DNA of 64,000 bases from an uncultured Lachnospiraceae bacterium (GTDB lineage: Bacteria > Bacillota > Clostridia > Lachnospirales > Lachnospiraceae): the NCBI GenBank assembly GCA_910586725.1, contig CAJUJL010000006.1, forward strand, positions 18,621 to 82,620. Direction: 5' to 3'. Within the stretch, counting starts at the first letter, position 1, and each line of letters starts with the position of its first letter. Of the stretch, positions 52,776 through 61,791 are shown piece after piece. The notes beneath the pieces were generated by a model, which saw nothing but the letters and a program-made list of their open reading frames with translations, had not been told where the DNA came from and ran no database searches. The position numbers were made by a program, and so were the translations under genes.

Positions 52776-53657
52776 CTATCTTTTCGCTTTTCGGTACCCA
52801 GCGTCAATCGCTTCCTGCTCGGAATGAAAAATGACAAGATTTTTAGAATCTTCCATTTCGTCATAGGCAGCCTGGCCGGGACAATGATAAATTTTCGACC
52901 TCTGATTTCCCCGGATTTCTATTTCGCCCCCATTTACGCCTTCATTTGCATCCTCGTCCAAAGCTTCCCCCAGACCGCTTTCTCCGGTCGCATAATCAAT
53001 CCAAACGCCCGGCTGCACATTGTACACAAAGACGTTAAAACAAATGCTCTCTCCATCGTCCTCCACAGAATACGCCTCCATCTGCACGCCGTCCGCCAGC
53101 AGATTATCCCCCTCAAAAACAGGCGTTACGCGGTACAGCACATGGTCGTTTGTTTCTTTGACGTAATCTGCGACCATATTTTCAAACGGAAGCATCCCCT
53201 CTACATTCATATAGCGCGTTCCGGTTATGAGATTTTTCTCATTTGCGTTTTCCGCCGTAAGCTGATAGCCAATCAGATGACAGCGGTTATAGAGGTATTT
53301 GCCGTCCACAACGTCGTATTTAACGGTATGCCATCCGGTCGGCTTGACTTTTCCGATATTTCCGCGCTCCTTTGTCGGCATCAAATCTGTTCCTACGTTA
53401 GCAAAAGCCGCCTGGCATCTTCCAAGTGCGTCCAGCTCTCCATACGTTTCAAAAGACGTCTCCGTCATATCTTCTTTCGTAAAATCCGGCTGGTTTTCAT
53501 GAATGACAACATAAGGCTCGCCGCTGTACTCCGGTATGTCCGAAAGTGCATACGACTGCTGTTTCGCTCCTTTTTCCAAACTGCATGCAGAAAGCGCAAT
53601 CGTTAAACAGAAAATGGCCCATATGGAAATCAGATGTTTTTTTATGTTTTTCTTCAT
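52776..53657 (-). CDS. DNA/RNA non-specific endonuclease, lipoprotein
   Basis: A 293-aa exported nuclease. A lipobox (LSAC, C25) follows a short hydrophobic signal, so it is probably anchored to the outer face of the membrane. The betabetaalpha-Me nuclease core (about 60-215) carries the catalytic histidine in LYNRCHLIGYQL and the asparagine-rich NEKNLITGTRYMN. The C-terminus (about 245-293, SKIYHCPGQAAYDEME) resembles an Ada-type metal-binding module seen in other secreted nucleases. Roles could be DNA scavenging or competence. Its ATG overlaps the stop of the preceding gene by four bases. Confidence 0.85.
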   Translation of the reverse strand: MKKNIKKHLISIWAIFCLTIALSACSLEKGAKQQSYALSDIPEYSGEPYVVIHENQPDFTKEDMTETSFETYGELDALGRCQAAFANVGTDLMPTKERGNIGKVKPTGWHTVKYDVVDGKYLYNRCHLIGYQLTAENANEKNLITGTRYMNVEGMLPFENMVADYVKETNDHVLYRVTPVFEGDNLLADGVQMEAYSVEDDGESICFNVFVYNVQPGVWIDYATGESGLGEALDEDANEGVNGGEIEIRGNQRSKIYHCPGQAAYDEMEDSKNLVIFHSEQEAIDAGYRKAKR

Positions 53658-54082
53658 GACAATGCTCCGTTTCTTTTGTAAGATTCCATCGTAATGCTTT
53701 CATGGGAAGTCCCCGGAAATTCCAAAGCCATTGTTTTTTCCCATTGTTCCAAATCCAGATCCAGACAGACGTCCGAAGGGTAGCTCCGGTTCCAGCAAAA
53801 TAAAATAACGGCATGGATTTTATCTGACACCAATGACAATCGATCCGATTCTGACAGACAGTAGTCTTCCCTCCGCGCTTTTATGAGAAATTCCTCGTCC
53901 GATACCGTTTCCACGCCATCTAAATTTCCGTACAGTTTCCAGCTGTACGCGTTCATCCAGAGCTTCTTTCCTTTGCAGATTTCCCGTATTTTTTCCGTCA
54001 CGGCGCTATCCCTGCTCTGACGTCTGCCGTGAAACATCCTGCCGCCGTTGTTATCCGTACACAAAATTACCGTCATGACCAT
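53654..54082 (-). CDS. Protein of unknown function, nuclease operon
   Basis: A 142-aa soluble protein I do not recognise. It begins MVMTVILCTDNNGGRMFHGR and contains an acidic middle and WMNAYSWKLYG. The TDNNGG-RRQSRD opening looks like a conserved motif but I cannot name it. I chose the ATG at 54082 because it overlaps the stop of the upstream gene (TAATG) and the longer frame only reads through that gene. The stop overlaps the nuclease start, so the three are tightly coupled. Confidence 0.6.
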   Translation of the reverse strand: MVMTVILCTDNNGGRMFHGRRQSRDSAVTEKIREICKGKKLWMNAYSWKLYGNLDGVETVSDEEFLIKARREDYCLSESDRLSLVSDKIHAVILFCWNRSYPSDVCLDLDLEQWEKTMALEFPGTSHESITMESYKRNGALS

Positions 54083-55014
54083 TAAAACCGTACTACCGTA
54101 TGCTGCGCAGGTCCTTCTCCTACCTGGCGCCATGCCAATTTTATATTTGAATAACTCGCCCAAATCGCAAGCGCATATCCAACCACCAGATCTTTCGCCA
54201 CGCCGGCTACCATTTCCGAATCCTGCATCAGCTCCGGAATCAGTTGAAAGGAATCTCCCAGAGAGATTACATACATTTCTCCCAGATTCCGATAAATGGC
54301 AATTCCAAGGGAAATAAACTCTGCTCCCGCAATGGCCAGGCAGGAAAGCAGTACGCAGACGACGATTCCACCCCTTGATAGCCTTCCTCCCAAAAGATCA
54401 TATCCTTTCATGCCGCAGAATACAATTGCGAAGCCGGCAATTCCCGCAATAAATCCGATCTGTCCGATTACCACCCATAAAACTGAACCGATCAGCACGC
54501 CCAAAACGGCTCCGATAATCCCAAACAGCGGATTCTCTTTCCTCACACGCGCCTGGTTCATACCGCTCGTCACTTTCCCAAGGCATCCGTCGCAAAGCAA
54601 AAGCGGTGTATTGTCCACGGCCGCCGTATGCAGCGGCAGATCCCCTTTACAGTGCGCGCAGCAGTTATGTATACCGTACTCTTCACATTTTAAAACAAGC
54701 GTATCGATCGCTTCCGTCAAATGCTCCTTATCATTTGCTCCGTCCGACTGCACATAAACGGAAACAAGATTAGAGCCGTTATATCCTGCATGATGTACAA
54801 ATTGAAGTGTCTGATGCAGCGACCCAAGCCAGTCCAAAAAGCCGTTTTTCTCACTGTTCTTTTCCACATCCGCATAAAACTGAATCTGATACTGCGCTTC
54901 CGATTCCACCGGCACAATCAAAAGACGGATTCCACGATACGTCCCGTGTATGATATTCTGCGCCTTCTCATACACAAATCCATCCGGTAAAACATGTTCC
55001 ATTTGCAAACTCAT
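54082..55014 (-). CDS. Membrane protein with cytoplasmic zinc-ribbon-like CxxC pairs, unknown function
   Basis: A 310-aa protein. The soluble N-terminal half (1-120) has an unrecognised fold; CAHCKG and LLCDGCLGKV near 120-145 are two CxxC pairs that could hold zinc. Three or four transmembrane helices follow (about 165-260), with one more near the C-terminus. The ATG at 55014 follows GGAGGAG. It is the first gene of the operon ending in the secreted nuclease. No family assigned. Confidence 0.65.
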   Translation of the reverse strand: MSLQMEHVLPDGFVYEKAQNIIHGTYRGIRLLIVPVESEAQYQIQFYADVEKNSEKNGFLDWLGSLHQTLQFVHHAGYNGSNLVSVYVQSDGANDKEHLTEAIDTLVLKCEEYGIHNCCAHCKGDLPLHTAAVDNTPLLLCDGCLGKVTSGMNQARVRKENPLFGIIGAVLGVLIGSVLWVVIGQIGFIAGIAGFAIVFCGMKGYDLLGGRLSRGGIVVCVLLSCLAIAGAEFISLGIAIYRNLGEMYVISLGDSFQLIPELMQDSEMVAGVAKDLVVGYALAIWASYSNIKLAWRQVGEGPAQHTVVRF

Positions 55015-55075
55015 TTTTTCTCCTCCATTATTTTATTTTTTTCTATTATACAACTTTTCAGAAAAATTTCAAACG

Positions 55076-55126
55076 AAAAAGAAGCCTTGAGAAAACAGAC
55101 GCCGTATCTGTTTTCTCAAAAGCTTC
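55076..55126 (-). terminator. Terminator of the spoIIIA operon
   Basis: GAAGC-TTGAGAAAACAG pairs with CTGTTTTCTCAA-GCTTC with one bulge on each arm, followed by TTTTT on the minus strand. Confidence 0.88.
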
Positions 55127-55134
55127 CTGCTATC

Positions 55135-55914
55135 TCACTTCTTTTCCGTCTCCGCCTCAGCCGTCTGCGCCTCGCTTTCCGACTGTGCGCCGCTTTCTGT
55201 TTCCGTATTGCTTTGCGCTGCCGTATCAATCGGCGTAATAATAATATTTTCCGCGCTGATGTTTGTTTTACGCTTTACAATATCTTCGATCTGCGCCCGT
55301 TTCGCATCGGTCACATCTCCCATATTTAACACAACGTCCACTGCGTTATCCGTAATGCTGACTACCACATCCGAAAATCCCTTTGCTTCTAACAGCATCT
55401 CCGCAGCAGCTTCCCGTTCGGCCGTATCCGTCAGTGCAATCATCTGGTCCACAGCCGCCTGTTTTTGATCGTCCGTAAGCGTCGTGCTGTTTACAATGCC
55501 AAGCAGCGTTTCTTTATTTTTCGCTCTGACCTGTTCCCTTGATAATTTCATCTCTGCCGCAAAATCCACATTGCTCACAGTTGAACTCGTCAAAACCGCT
55601 TCTCCTGGATTTAGATCGCTTCCCGTTTCCGCCGCGTCCGTGCCAACCGTCTGCGTGCTCTCTTCCGAAGCCGTTTCAGATTCTCCGGTCTCCGTGTTCA
55701 TGGCAACGTCCAGATTTCCATCGCCCGTGTCCGTAAAAATTTCCCCTTCCAAAATCGGGTCATCCGAAATCTCATAGGAATCCTCTGAAATATCCGCACT
55801 TGTCGCTGCCGAGTCATCTAAATTACTTCTTGTATAGCTGACATATCCCGCGACAGCGATCATAAGCGCCAGTGCCGTAATGATAATCTGATTTTTTTTC
55901 AATCCTTTTTTCAA
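55135..55914 (-). CDS. spoIIIAH: Stage III sporulation protein AH
   Basis: A 259-aa mother-cell membrane protein that forms a channel with forespore SpoIIQ. An N-terminal transmembrane helix (IIITALALMIAVAGYV) leads into an acidic, low-complexity linker (about 35-110) and the YscJ/FliF-like domain near 120-215 (ADEMKL-type KLSREQVRAKNKETLL, then GFSDVVVSITDNAVDVV). The tail is rich in Glu, Ser and Ala. The linker is longer than in B. subtilis. It is the last gene of the operon, overlapping spoIIIAG by four bases. Confidence 0.92.
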   Translation of the reverse strand: MKKGLKKNQIIITALALMIAVAGYVSYTRSNLDDSAATSADISEDSYEISDDPILEGEIFTDTGDGNLDVAMNTETGESETASEESTQTVGTDAAETGSDLNPGEAVLTSSTVSNVDFAAEMKLSREQVRAKNKETLLGIVNSTTLTDDQKQAAVDQMIALTDTAEREAAAEMLLEAKGFSDVVVSITDNAVDVVLNMGDVTDAKRAQIEDIVKRKTNISAENIIITPIDTAAQSNTETESGAQSESEAQTAEAETEKK

Positions 55915-56507
55915 TGTCTTTCCTCCTGAATCTTCATCTTAACTACTTTAATTCTATTCACGTCTATTTGGAATAATGCCATCACCGCATCAGAAATATT
56001 TTGCTTTACCGCCGTATCGTCTCCTCCGCGGGCGACAATCAGCACACCGGATATTTTCGGCGTCATTTCTTTTCCTATAAACGGCGTTTTTTGACTGTCG
56101 TACTCACTGAAAACCGTTGTATGCGTCATGCGCGTATCCTTCTCCGTCCGGTTTCCCCCTGCGCTGTCCGTTTCATTTAAATTTGTCGTTTCGTTCTGCG
56201 TATCTTTTTCCACAATGCTCTCACCGGAGTCTTCCAAAGTAATCATCACTTCAACTTCTCCCGCTCCGTCTATCTTAGATAAGGTTTTTTCCAGTTTCTT
56301 CTCCAGTTTGCGTACATAATCTTCGTTTTCCTGCGGATGCTGCTCCAAAATCTGCGTTTCCTCTTTTTCTTCCGTTTTCAGGTCCTCTTTTTCTCCCGTA
56401 GGAATTGCAACCACCATCATCAAAACTCCTGCAAGAACGAGAATCGCCCACTGGCTTTTATCCCACTTCTTCCACGATTTATTTTGAAAAAAATCTCTTA
56501 GCTTCAC
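55911..56507 (-). CDS. spoIIIAG: Stage III sporulation protein AG
   Basis: A 198-aa protein. One transmembrane helix near residues 20-38 is followed by a charged linker and a ring-building domain (GAGEVEVMITLEDSGESIVEKD, then GVLIVARGGDD). SpoIIIAG forms a large ring in the feeding-tube channel. The start is a GTG at 56507 with AGGAGG five bases upstream. Confidence 0.92.
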   Translation of the reverse strand: MKLRDFFQNKSWKKWDKSQWAILVLAGVLMMVVAIPTGEKEDLKTEEKEETQILEQHPQENEDYVRKLEKKLEKTLSKIDGAGEVEVMITLEDSGESIVEKDTQNETTNLNETDSAGGNRTEKDTRMTHTTVFSEYDSQKTPFIGKEMTPKISGVLIVARGGDDTAVKQNISDAVMALFQIDVNRIKVVKMKIQEERH

Positions 56508-56516
56508 AGACGCCTC

Positions 56517-57053
56517 CTAATCCAGAATGGAAATCCTGTCCGTATCCATCTGGTAATATGCAGCAATTTTTTTCTTCAATTCCGCTATTTCTTTGCTTTC
56601 CGGCTGCTCTTCAATCGTTCCGACCACGACGGTCTCCACATCCCGTTTTGCCACTTTCAGTTCCATGGTTTCCACTTGAAATGCATCGTTTAAGGAGACC
56701 GTTACGTCCATCACTCCATAACCGGAATGATCGGCCAAAAGCTTTACGTCTTCTTCAATCGCATTTTCATAATAAGCAATATAATAATCTTCATTCAGAA
56801 AATCCATTTTTTCCCGGTCCATCTGCAACCCTTCCAGATTCTGCCAAAAACTGTCAAACGAAATTTTTTCAAATAAATCCTCCGATTTTCCCGCGGCTGA
56901 AAGCAAGGGATTGACCAGCGTAATCACCAATATGATCTCTACAAACAACCGGATATATTTTCTGTATTCCTTTTTTGCCGTAACTGATGTAATCACCGTC
57001 ATCAGTAAAAACACCATGCTGTAATTTTGTACCCATTCTACAATCCTTGTCAT
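56517..57053 (-). CDS. spoIIIAF: Stage III sporulation protein AF
   Basis: A 178-aa protein with two N-terminal transmembrane helices (SMVFLLMTVITSV and FVEIILVITLVNPLL) and a cytosolic or intermembrane C-terminal domain. The start is one base beyond the spoIIIAE stop, and the ribosome site GGGAGG lies inside the end of spoIIIAE. It is 9 nt before spoIIIAG. Confidence 0.9.
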   Translation of the reverse strand: MTRIVEWVQNYSMVFLLMTVITSVTAKKEYRKYIRLFVEIILVITLVNPLLSAAGKSEDLFEKISFDSFWQNLEGLQMDREKMDFLNEDYYIAYYENAIEEDVKLLADHSGYGVMDVTVSLNDAFQVETMELKVAKRDVETVVVGTIEEQPESKEIAELKKKIAAYYQMDTDRISILD

Positions 57054-57054
57054 A

Positions 57055-58182
57055 TTATCCTCCCGTTCCCAATCCGGTCGCCGCAGCGGTCAATGCAATC
57101 GTTAAAAAGAACATCATCAGACAGGTGCAAAGTATTTTTAAGTACAAAATACCCCCGTTTGCAATTCCATTCATGCCACCGGAAAGCCTTTTGTCCGCAA
57201 TCGGTTCAATGATGGCAGACAAAAACTTGTACAACGCCGCCAGCAGAGCCATTTTAAAAAATGGAAACACACAAAGAAGCACAAGTATGATAAGCCCCGC
57301 TGAACCAACGGTATTTTTGATTACCAATCCGGAACTGATAAAAATCTGTCCCATGCCGTTTGCAACATTGCCAATTCCGGGAACCATCTGAATTGTTTTT
57401 ACGATCGTATTTCCCGTAAGCCGGTCAAGAGCCGGCGCTACCATTCCCTGAATAATATTGATTCCCAGGATAAATGTAACGGCTGCTTTCAGAAGAAAAC
57501 GCACGGCGTCCGCAATCAGCTCCGACAATCGATGGAACCGCTCTTCTTCCATCAGATGATTTAAAAATTCAATCATTACATAAATCTGAACCAGCGGAAT
57601 CAATACATAACGCATGAGCCACTCTACGACATATACTGCGGTAAAAATCAGAGAATACGCCGCTGCCGAAGAATTTATACTCAATGTAAAAGAGATTGCC
57701 ATACAATAAACAGGAATCAAAAGCCGGATAAACTCCGTCATGCTTTCGGTCGTATTTAAAACGGTTTCATTCATCACAGAAAATGACTGCAGCAAAAGAA
57801 CCATCATAAAACAATAACACAAAAAAAAGCAGATTTCCGATACGTAGGAACTGGAAAAACTCTTTGCGTAATTTTTTAAGACCGAAAACGCCAGAGAAAC
57901 AACCAAAAGCAAAAGGATCAACTGCCGGTGTTCCTCAAGTTCCGCGGATACAAGCGTTTTGATGTAATCTCCGACCGTTTCATATGGAAGGTCACCTCCT
58001 TTCAGCATCGCGTCTACCATTTCATCAAAAGAAACCGGCACATCTTCTTTTCTTTCTAAAAAACTGCTGATTTCAGAAAAATCCAATTCATCTACGAGAT
58101 CCTGCGTATCGGAAGCCTGGATTGGCCGGGGCAAAAAAAGAAACAGTAAAAAAGCAAATATGAAAAAGTGACGCTTCTTCAC
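57055..58182 (-). CDS. spoIIIAE: Stage III sporulation protein AE
   Basis: A 375-aa polytopic membrane protein with a signal sequence (1 to about 23) and seven or so further helices. The family core GINIIQGMVAPALDRLTGNT and MVPGIGNVANGMGQI is clear. It is a proposed export channel component. It overlaps spoIIIAD by four bases. Confidence 0.92.
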   Translation of the reverse strand: MKKRHFFIFAFLLFLFLPRPIQASDTQDLVDELDFSEISSFLERKEDVPVSFDEMVDAMLKGGDLPYETVGDYIKTLVSAELEEHRQLILLLLVVSLAFSVLKNYAKSFSSSYVSEICFFLCYCFMMVLLLQSFSVMNETVLNTTESMTEFIRLLIPVYCMAISFTLSINSSAAAYSLIFTAVYVVEWLMRYVLIPLVQIYVMIEFLNHLMEEERFHRLSELIADAVRFLLKAAVTFILGINIIQGMVAPALDRLTGNTIVKTIQMVPGIGNVANGMGQIFISSGLVIKNTVGSAGLIILVLLCVFPFFKMALLAALYKFLSAIIEPIADKRLSGGMNGIANGGILYLKILCTCLMMFFLTIALTAAATGLGTGG

Positions 58183-58562
58183 AGAAGTTCCCCGATCGTT
58201 TCCATAAAGGCAAGCATAACCGGCATTCCAATCGCCAGAATCGACAGTTTGGCAAACAGTTCAATCTGCCCGGCTATCGTATGATAACCGCTGTCTTTGC
58301 AAAGGTTAGAGGCAAATTCCGCTACATACGTTATGCCGATCATTTTCAGTATCATTTCCAGATAAGAGTTGTCCAAATGAATCAAAGACTGCATCTTTTC
58401 CGCATAACCGATAATCAGCTCCAGCTTTGTCCCTACAAACATGAAAATACAGATGCAAACGGCAATGCTGATATAATAACTGTATTCCGGACGATAGCTT
58501 TTTAAAATCAATGCCAACAGAACTGCGGAAATCCCGAACATGCTGACCTTTAAAATATCCAT
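58179..58562 (-). CDS. spoIIIAD: Stage III sporulation protein AD
   Basis: A 127-aa membrane protein, close to the usual 129 aa, with four helices. The ATG at 58562 has AAGGAGG five bases upstream; an upstream extension of 27 residues reads through the spoIIIAC end and is rejected. It is ten bases after spoIIIAC. Confidence 0.92.
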   Translation of the reverse strand: MDILKVSMFGISAVLLALILKSYRPEYSYYISIAVCICIFMFVGTKLELIIGYAEKMQSLIHLDNSYLEMILKMIGITYVAEFASNLCKDSGYHTIAGQIELFAKLSILAIGMPVMLAFMETIGELL

Positions 58563-58572
58563 ACTGCCCTCC

Positions 58573-58767
58573 TTACAAAGAAAACAGCTTTTGCATTGTT
58601 TCAAATAACTCGTAAATATATGGCACAATCCAAAACAGCACAATGATTAATCCGGCAAGGCTAGTCATAAATGCATGCTCTTCTCTTCCGCTATGTTTTA
58701 AAACCTGGCTGAGCACGGTGACCAATATTCCTACCGCAGCAATTTTAAAAATTAAATTTACACTCAT
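58573..58767 (-). CDS. spoIIIAC: Stage III sporulation protein AC
   Basis: A 64-aa protein with two hydrophobic helices separated by QVLKHSGREEH, the conserved loop of SpoIIIAC. It is exactly the expected size. It lies 34 nt after spoIIIAB. Confidence 0.92.
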   Translation of the reverse strand: MSVNLIFKIAAVGILVTVLSQVLKHSGREEHAFMTSLAGLIIVLFWIVPYIYELFETMQKLFSL

Positions 58768-58801
58768 GTATTCTCCTTTTGGCGCTCATAACGATTCTGA
58801 T

Positions 58802-59314
58802 TTACAGCAGCAAAATCACCAGGAACAAACCTCCCAGGACGCTGACGGCGCCATATAATTTTTGCTTTTCCCGTTTCTCTTCCATCGCCTTTTTGATTTT
58901 ATCTTCCAGCTGCATAAAATAAATTTTTGCAACCTGCGTATGATCCCCTTCCATCATCAGACTCCTGGCCAGCGAAAGCAGCAAATCCTTTTCTTCCTCT
59001 TTTAATAAAAGCTGTTTCTTTCGTTTCTGAAACGCCGCGTCCCAAAGGGACGTTGCATCCCCCTGCGTATTTTTTTCCATTTCATCCGCCACTTCAATCA
59101 GTATCTGTGATATAATTTCTTGTTTGCCTTTTGCCGTTCTTTTTAACAATTGCGCATACGGAAGCCTCAAGTATTCTCTTCCGGCATCCATCTGCGTAAA
59201 TATTTCCCGACATTCTACCAGTTGTTCCAAATGCATTTTTAAATACGAACTGAAATATCTTCCAAATCCCGCCGTTCCCGCCACGATAAAACAAATTCCC
59301 ATAACCTTCAGCAT
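58802..59314 (-). CDS. spoIIIAB: Stage III sporulation protein AB
   Basis: A 170-aa protein with helices at both ends and a helical middle (RYFSSYLKMHLEQLVECREI), resembling GspF-type platform proteins of secretion systems. It overlaps spoIIIAA by seven bases. Confidence 0.92.
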   Translation of the reverse strand: MLKVMGICFIVAGTAGFGRYFSSYLKMHLEQLVECREIFTQMDAGREYLRLPYAQLLKRTAKGKQEIISQILIEVADEMEKNTQGDATSLWDAAFQKRKKQLLLKEEEKDLLLSLARSLMMEGDHTQVAKIYFMQLEDKIKKAMEEKREKQKLYGAVSVLGGLFLVILLL

Positions 59315-60210
59315 AATCTTTCACTCTCCTGATTGTAGACACAAAAAGTTCTCCTGCCGTTTTCCTTTTTTTCCAAAAAAATATACCTCTGAAACAATTT
59401 TTTTTGATACATTTCCTCCATTTTCGGCAATTGAATAATATGCTCCATTTGTTCGCCATGCATCGTTCCTATCATCTTGCACCCGCTTAAAATCATTTCT
59501 TCAACGGCTTTCGCATCCCCTTCTCCTCCCAGTTCGTCTACGGCAATCACGTCCGGCGACATGCTCCTTAGCGCCATGCGCATTCCTTCCTGTTTGGGAC
59601 ATCCATCCAGCACGTCCGTGCGCTTTCCCATATCATTTTGCGGTATGCCCAGATGACAGGCTGCAATTTCGGAGCGTTCGTCAATTACACAGACCTTTCT
59701 CCCGTCTCCCGTTCCTTCCCCGTCAGAAATCATTCTGACGCAGTCTCTTAGATAGGTTGTCTTACCTGCTCCCGGCCTGGAAATTAAGAGCGTATTTTGC
59801 AGTTCTTTGCCTTCATACATCCACGGAAGCAATTCTCTGGCGCATCCTAACCTTTCTCTGGCAATTCGGATATTTAAAAAACGAATGTTCGTCATGCGCG
59901 CAACCTGTCCATGTTCCATGCGCACTTGTCCGGCAAATCCAACGCGGTTTCCCCCTTCGATCGTCAAAAAACCCTGACGGATTTCTTCTTCGTACGCATA
60001 AATGGAATACCGGCTAATAAACGTCAACATTTCATCTATATCCTCGGCCGACGCTGTCTGGGCCAGAAAGACGCTTTGTTCCTGGCAGCGCACCTCAAAC
60101 GGACGTCCGATGCGGATACGGATTTCTTCCACATCGGGATGCATGCGCAGACTGTTTTCTATGGACGAACGCATATGCATTGGCATAATATGTAAAATAT
60201 CTTTTCTCAT
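59308..60210 (-). CDS. spoIIIAA: Stage III sporulation protein AA (secretion ATPase)
   Basis: A 300-aa cytoplasmic ATPase of the GspE/VirB11 type that powers the channel. Walker A is SRPGAGKTTYLRD near residue 145, and the Walker B region carries DVIAVDELGGEGD. The N-terminal domain (VEEIRIRIGRPFEV) is typical. It is the first gene of the operon, preceded by a sigma-E-like promoter. The ribosome site AGGAG is about ten bases upstream. Confidence 0.95.
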   Translation of the reverse strand: MRKDILHIMPMHMRSSIENSLRMHPDVEEIRIRIGRPFEVRCQEQSVFLAQTASAEDIDEMLTFISRYSIYAYEEEIRQGFLTIEGGNRVGFAGQVRMEHGQVARMTNIRFLNIRIARERLGCARELLPWMYEGKELQNTLLISRPGAGKTTYLRDCVRMISDGEGTGDGRKVCVIDERSEIAACHLGIPQNDMGKRTDVLDGCPKQEGMRMALRSMSPDVIAVDELGGEGDAKAVEEMILSGCKMIGTMHGEQMEHIIQLPKMEEMYQKKLFQRYIFLEKKENGRRTFCVYNQESERLC

Positions 60211-60230
60211 TTTCTCTCAGCTCCTAGTTC

Positions 60231-60258
60231 AATATATGACTTGTCTTAGGAATTATTC
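60231..60258 (-). promoter_or_regulatory. Sigma-E-like promoter of the spoIIIA operon
   Basis: GAATAA (60253-60258), 14 bp, CATATATT (60231-60238), close to the mother-cell sigma-E pattern. No sigma-A promoter is seen here. Confidence 0.65.
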
Positions 60259-60342
60259 CAATGAAAAAGCTTCCGGAGAAATAAATTTTCAAACATACTC
60301 CGGATGTTCTCTTTTCGACCCCTAATGCATAATATGAGGGCA

Positions 60343-60392
60343 TAAAAAGCGGCGTTCCTGTTCTCCCGGTTAGGGAGAACGAAACGCCGCTT
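60343..60392 (-). terminator. Terminator of the LRR protein gene
   Basis: A long stem (AAGCGGCGTT and GTTCTCCC with GGGAGAAC and AACGCCGCTT, small internal loop), followed by TTTTT on the minus strand. Confidence 0.88.
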
Positions 60393-60412
60393 CCTGCTTT
60401 TCCACTGCCTTT

Positions 60413-61756
60413 TTATTTTTTGATCTTAAACAAAATCTGGTTTACGCGTATCCCCCTGTCGGCAAAATTATCATAGTAATAAACACTCAGCTGCGCCTCT
60501 TTTCCGGCATAAGGCTTGAGGTTTAACTTTTTGAATGCAAATTTTCCCGTCTTATCCAGTTTTGCGGTTAACCATTTTACTTCCCCTGGCAGAATTAAAT
60601 ATATCTTTAGCTTTTTATAATATTCATTCGGGACTTTTCCGGTAATCTTCTTCGTTTTTTTTGTAATTTTAGACGGTTTGCCAGGGTTTATGAATGAAAC
60701 CTTAAAATTGTGCCGCTGCAATAAAATATCACGTGAGAACCATTCGCTGTTTTTTGAAATGCATCTTTCCGGCAGCTTTTTTCTCATCTCCTGTTCCGTC
60801 AAAAAATTGCCATACAGTTCAACCGAATATAAACGCTTCATACCTTTTAAATCAGGCAGCTTTTTGATTTGATTATAGTCTATCAAAAGACTCTCTATAT
60901 TTTTTAAGTATTTCACTTCATTCACGTTTACCAGCCTGTTGTCCCGAACCCACAAATTTGTAAGTTTTTTTAAATTTCGGATCCCTTTTACGCTGGTTAA
61001 TAAATTTTTCTCTACATGCAAATCCTCAAGTTTTCTTAAATTTTCTATTCCCTTTAAATTTTTCAGTTGATTAACGGACAACTCCAGTTCTTTCAGATTT
61101 TTCAATTTTTTTATGCCTTTTAAGTTTGTCAATTGGTTGTAAATCAAACGCAGATCTTCTATCTGATGCATTCTTTCTATCCCTTTTACATCAGTCAATT
61201 GATTGTAACTTAAATCCAGTTTCTTTAATTTTGGAAGCTCCATACTCAGTGAAATTTTTTTGATTTGGTTCGATTCTGCATACAGTGATTCAAGGGACGT
61301 CAATTCTGCAATCCCTTCTAAATTTTCCAGTTTATTATTGCACACATCCAACGATTTCAATCTTTTCAGGTTTCCAAGCGCATGCAAAGAAGTTATCTTA
61401 TTACGGCTTGCGCTAAGTGATTCCAATTGCGGGAGTTCAGAGGCGATTGCCTCACATTGACTGTCGCTTAATTTAATGTCAGACACGTCTAAGCTTTTCA
61501 AACTTCTCAAAACCCCGATGCCCTGAAACGACTGTATTTTTTTTCCTATATGCAGACTTTCAAGAGACGCCGCTTCCTGCTTTGTAAACGTATCGTTTTC
61601 TGACTTATCCATGCTTTGTAATATCTCCTGGTACAATACTTTGTCCGGCACCCCTGTTTCATCATTCGGCACCAAATCGGATGCGCATACGTCAAACCGA
61701 TAAATAAAAAATATACAGATAATTAGAAAGCCTGCTGCCGTTACACGTTTTTTCAT
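60413..61756 (-). CDS. Secreted leucine-rich-repeat protein, internalin-like
   Basis: A 447-aa exported protein. Signal peptide about 1-26 (ending VCAS). Residues about 75-330 hold eleven or so 22-residue repeats of the internalin type (LKGIKKLKNLKELELSVNQL and similar). A beta-rich tail of about 110 residues follows and may be an Ig-like cap. No LPXTG, LysM or GW motif was seen, so attachment is unknown. The ATG at 61756 follows AGGAGG by nine bases. The region upstream of that start overlaps the end of the subtilase gene, which suggests cotranscription. Confidence 0.85.
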   Translation of the reverse strand: MKKRVTAAGFLIICIFFIYRFDVCASDLVPNDETGVPDKVLYQEILQSMDKSENDTFTKQEAASLESLHIGKKIQSFQGIGVLRSLKSLDVSDIKLSDSQCEAIASELPQLESLSASRNKITSLHALGNLKRLKSLDVCNNKLENLEGIAELTSLESLYAESNQIKKISLSMELPKLKKLDLSYNQLTDVKGIERMHQIEDLRLIYNQLTNLKGIKKLKNLKELELSVNQLKNLKGIENLRKLEDLHVEKNLLTSVKGIRNLKKLTNLWVRDNRLVNVNEVKYLKNIESLLIDYNQIKKLPDLKGMKRLYSVELYGNFLTEQEMRKKLPERCISKNSEWFSRDILLQRHNFKVSFINPGKPSKITKKTKKITGKVPNEYYKKLKIYLILPGEVKWLTAKLDKTGKFAFKKLNLKPYAGKEAQLSVYYYDNFADRGIRVNQILFKIKK

Positions 61757-61791
61757 AAACAAAATCCTCCTGCCTTGAATTAGCCAATAGA

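Noticed and set aside
52551..53606. Long plus-strand frame (351 codons) opposite the nuclease
   Set aside because: It overlaps the LUD gene end, crosses its terminator and is antisense to a lipoprotein nuclease with clear motifs.
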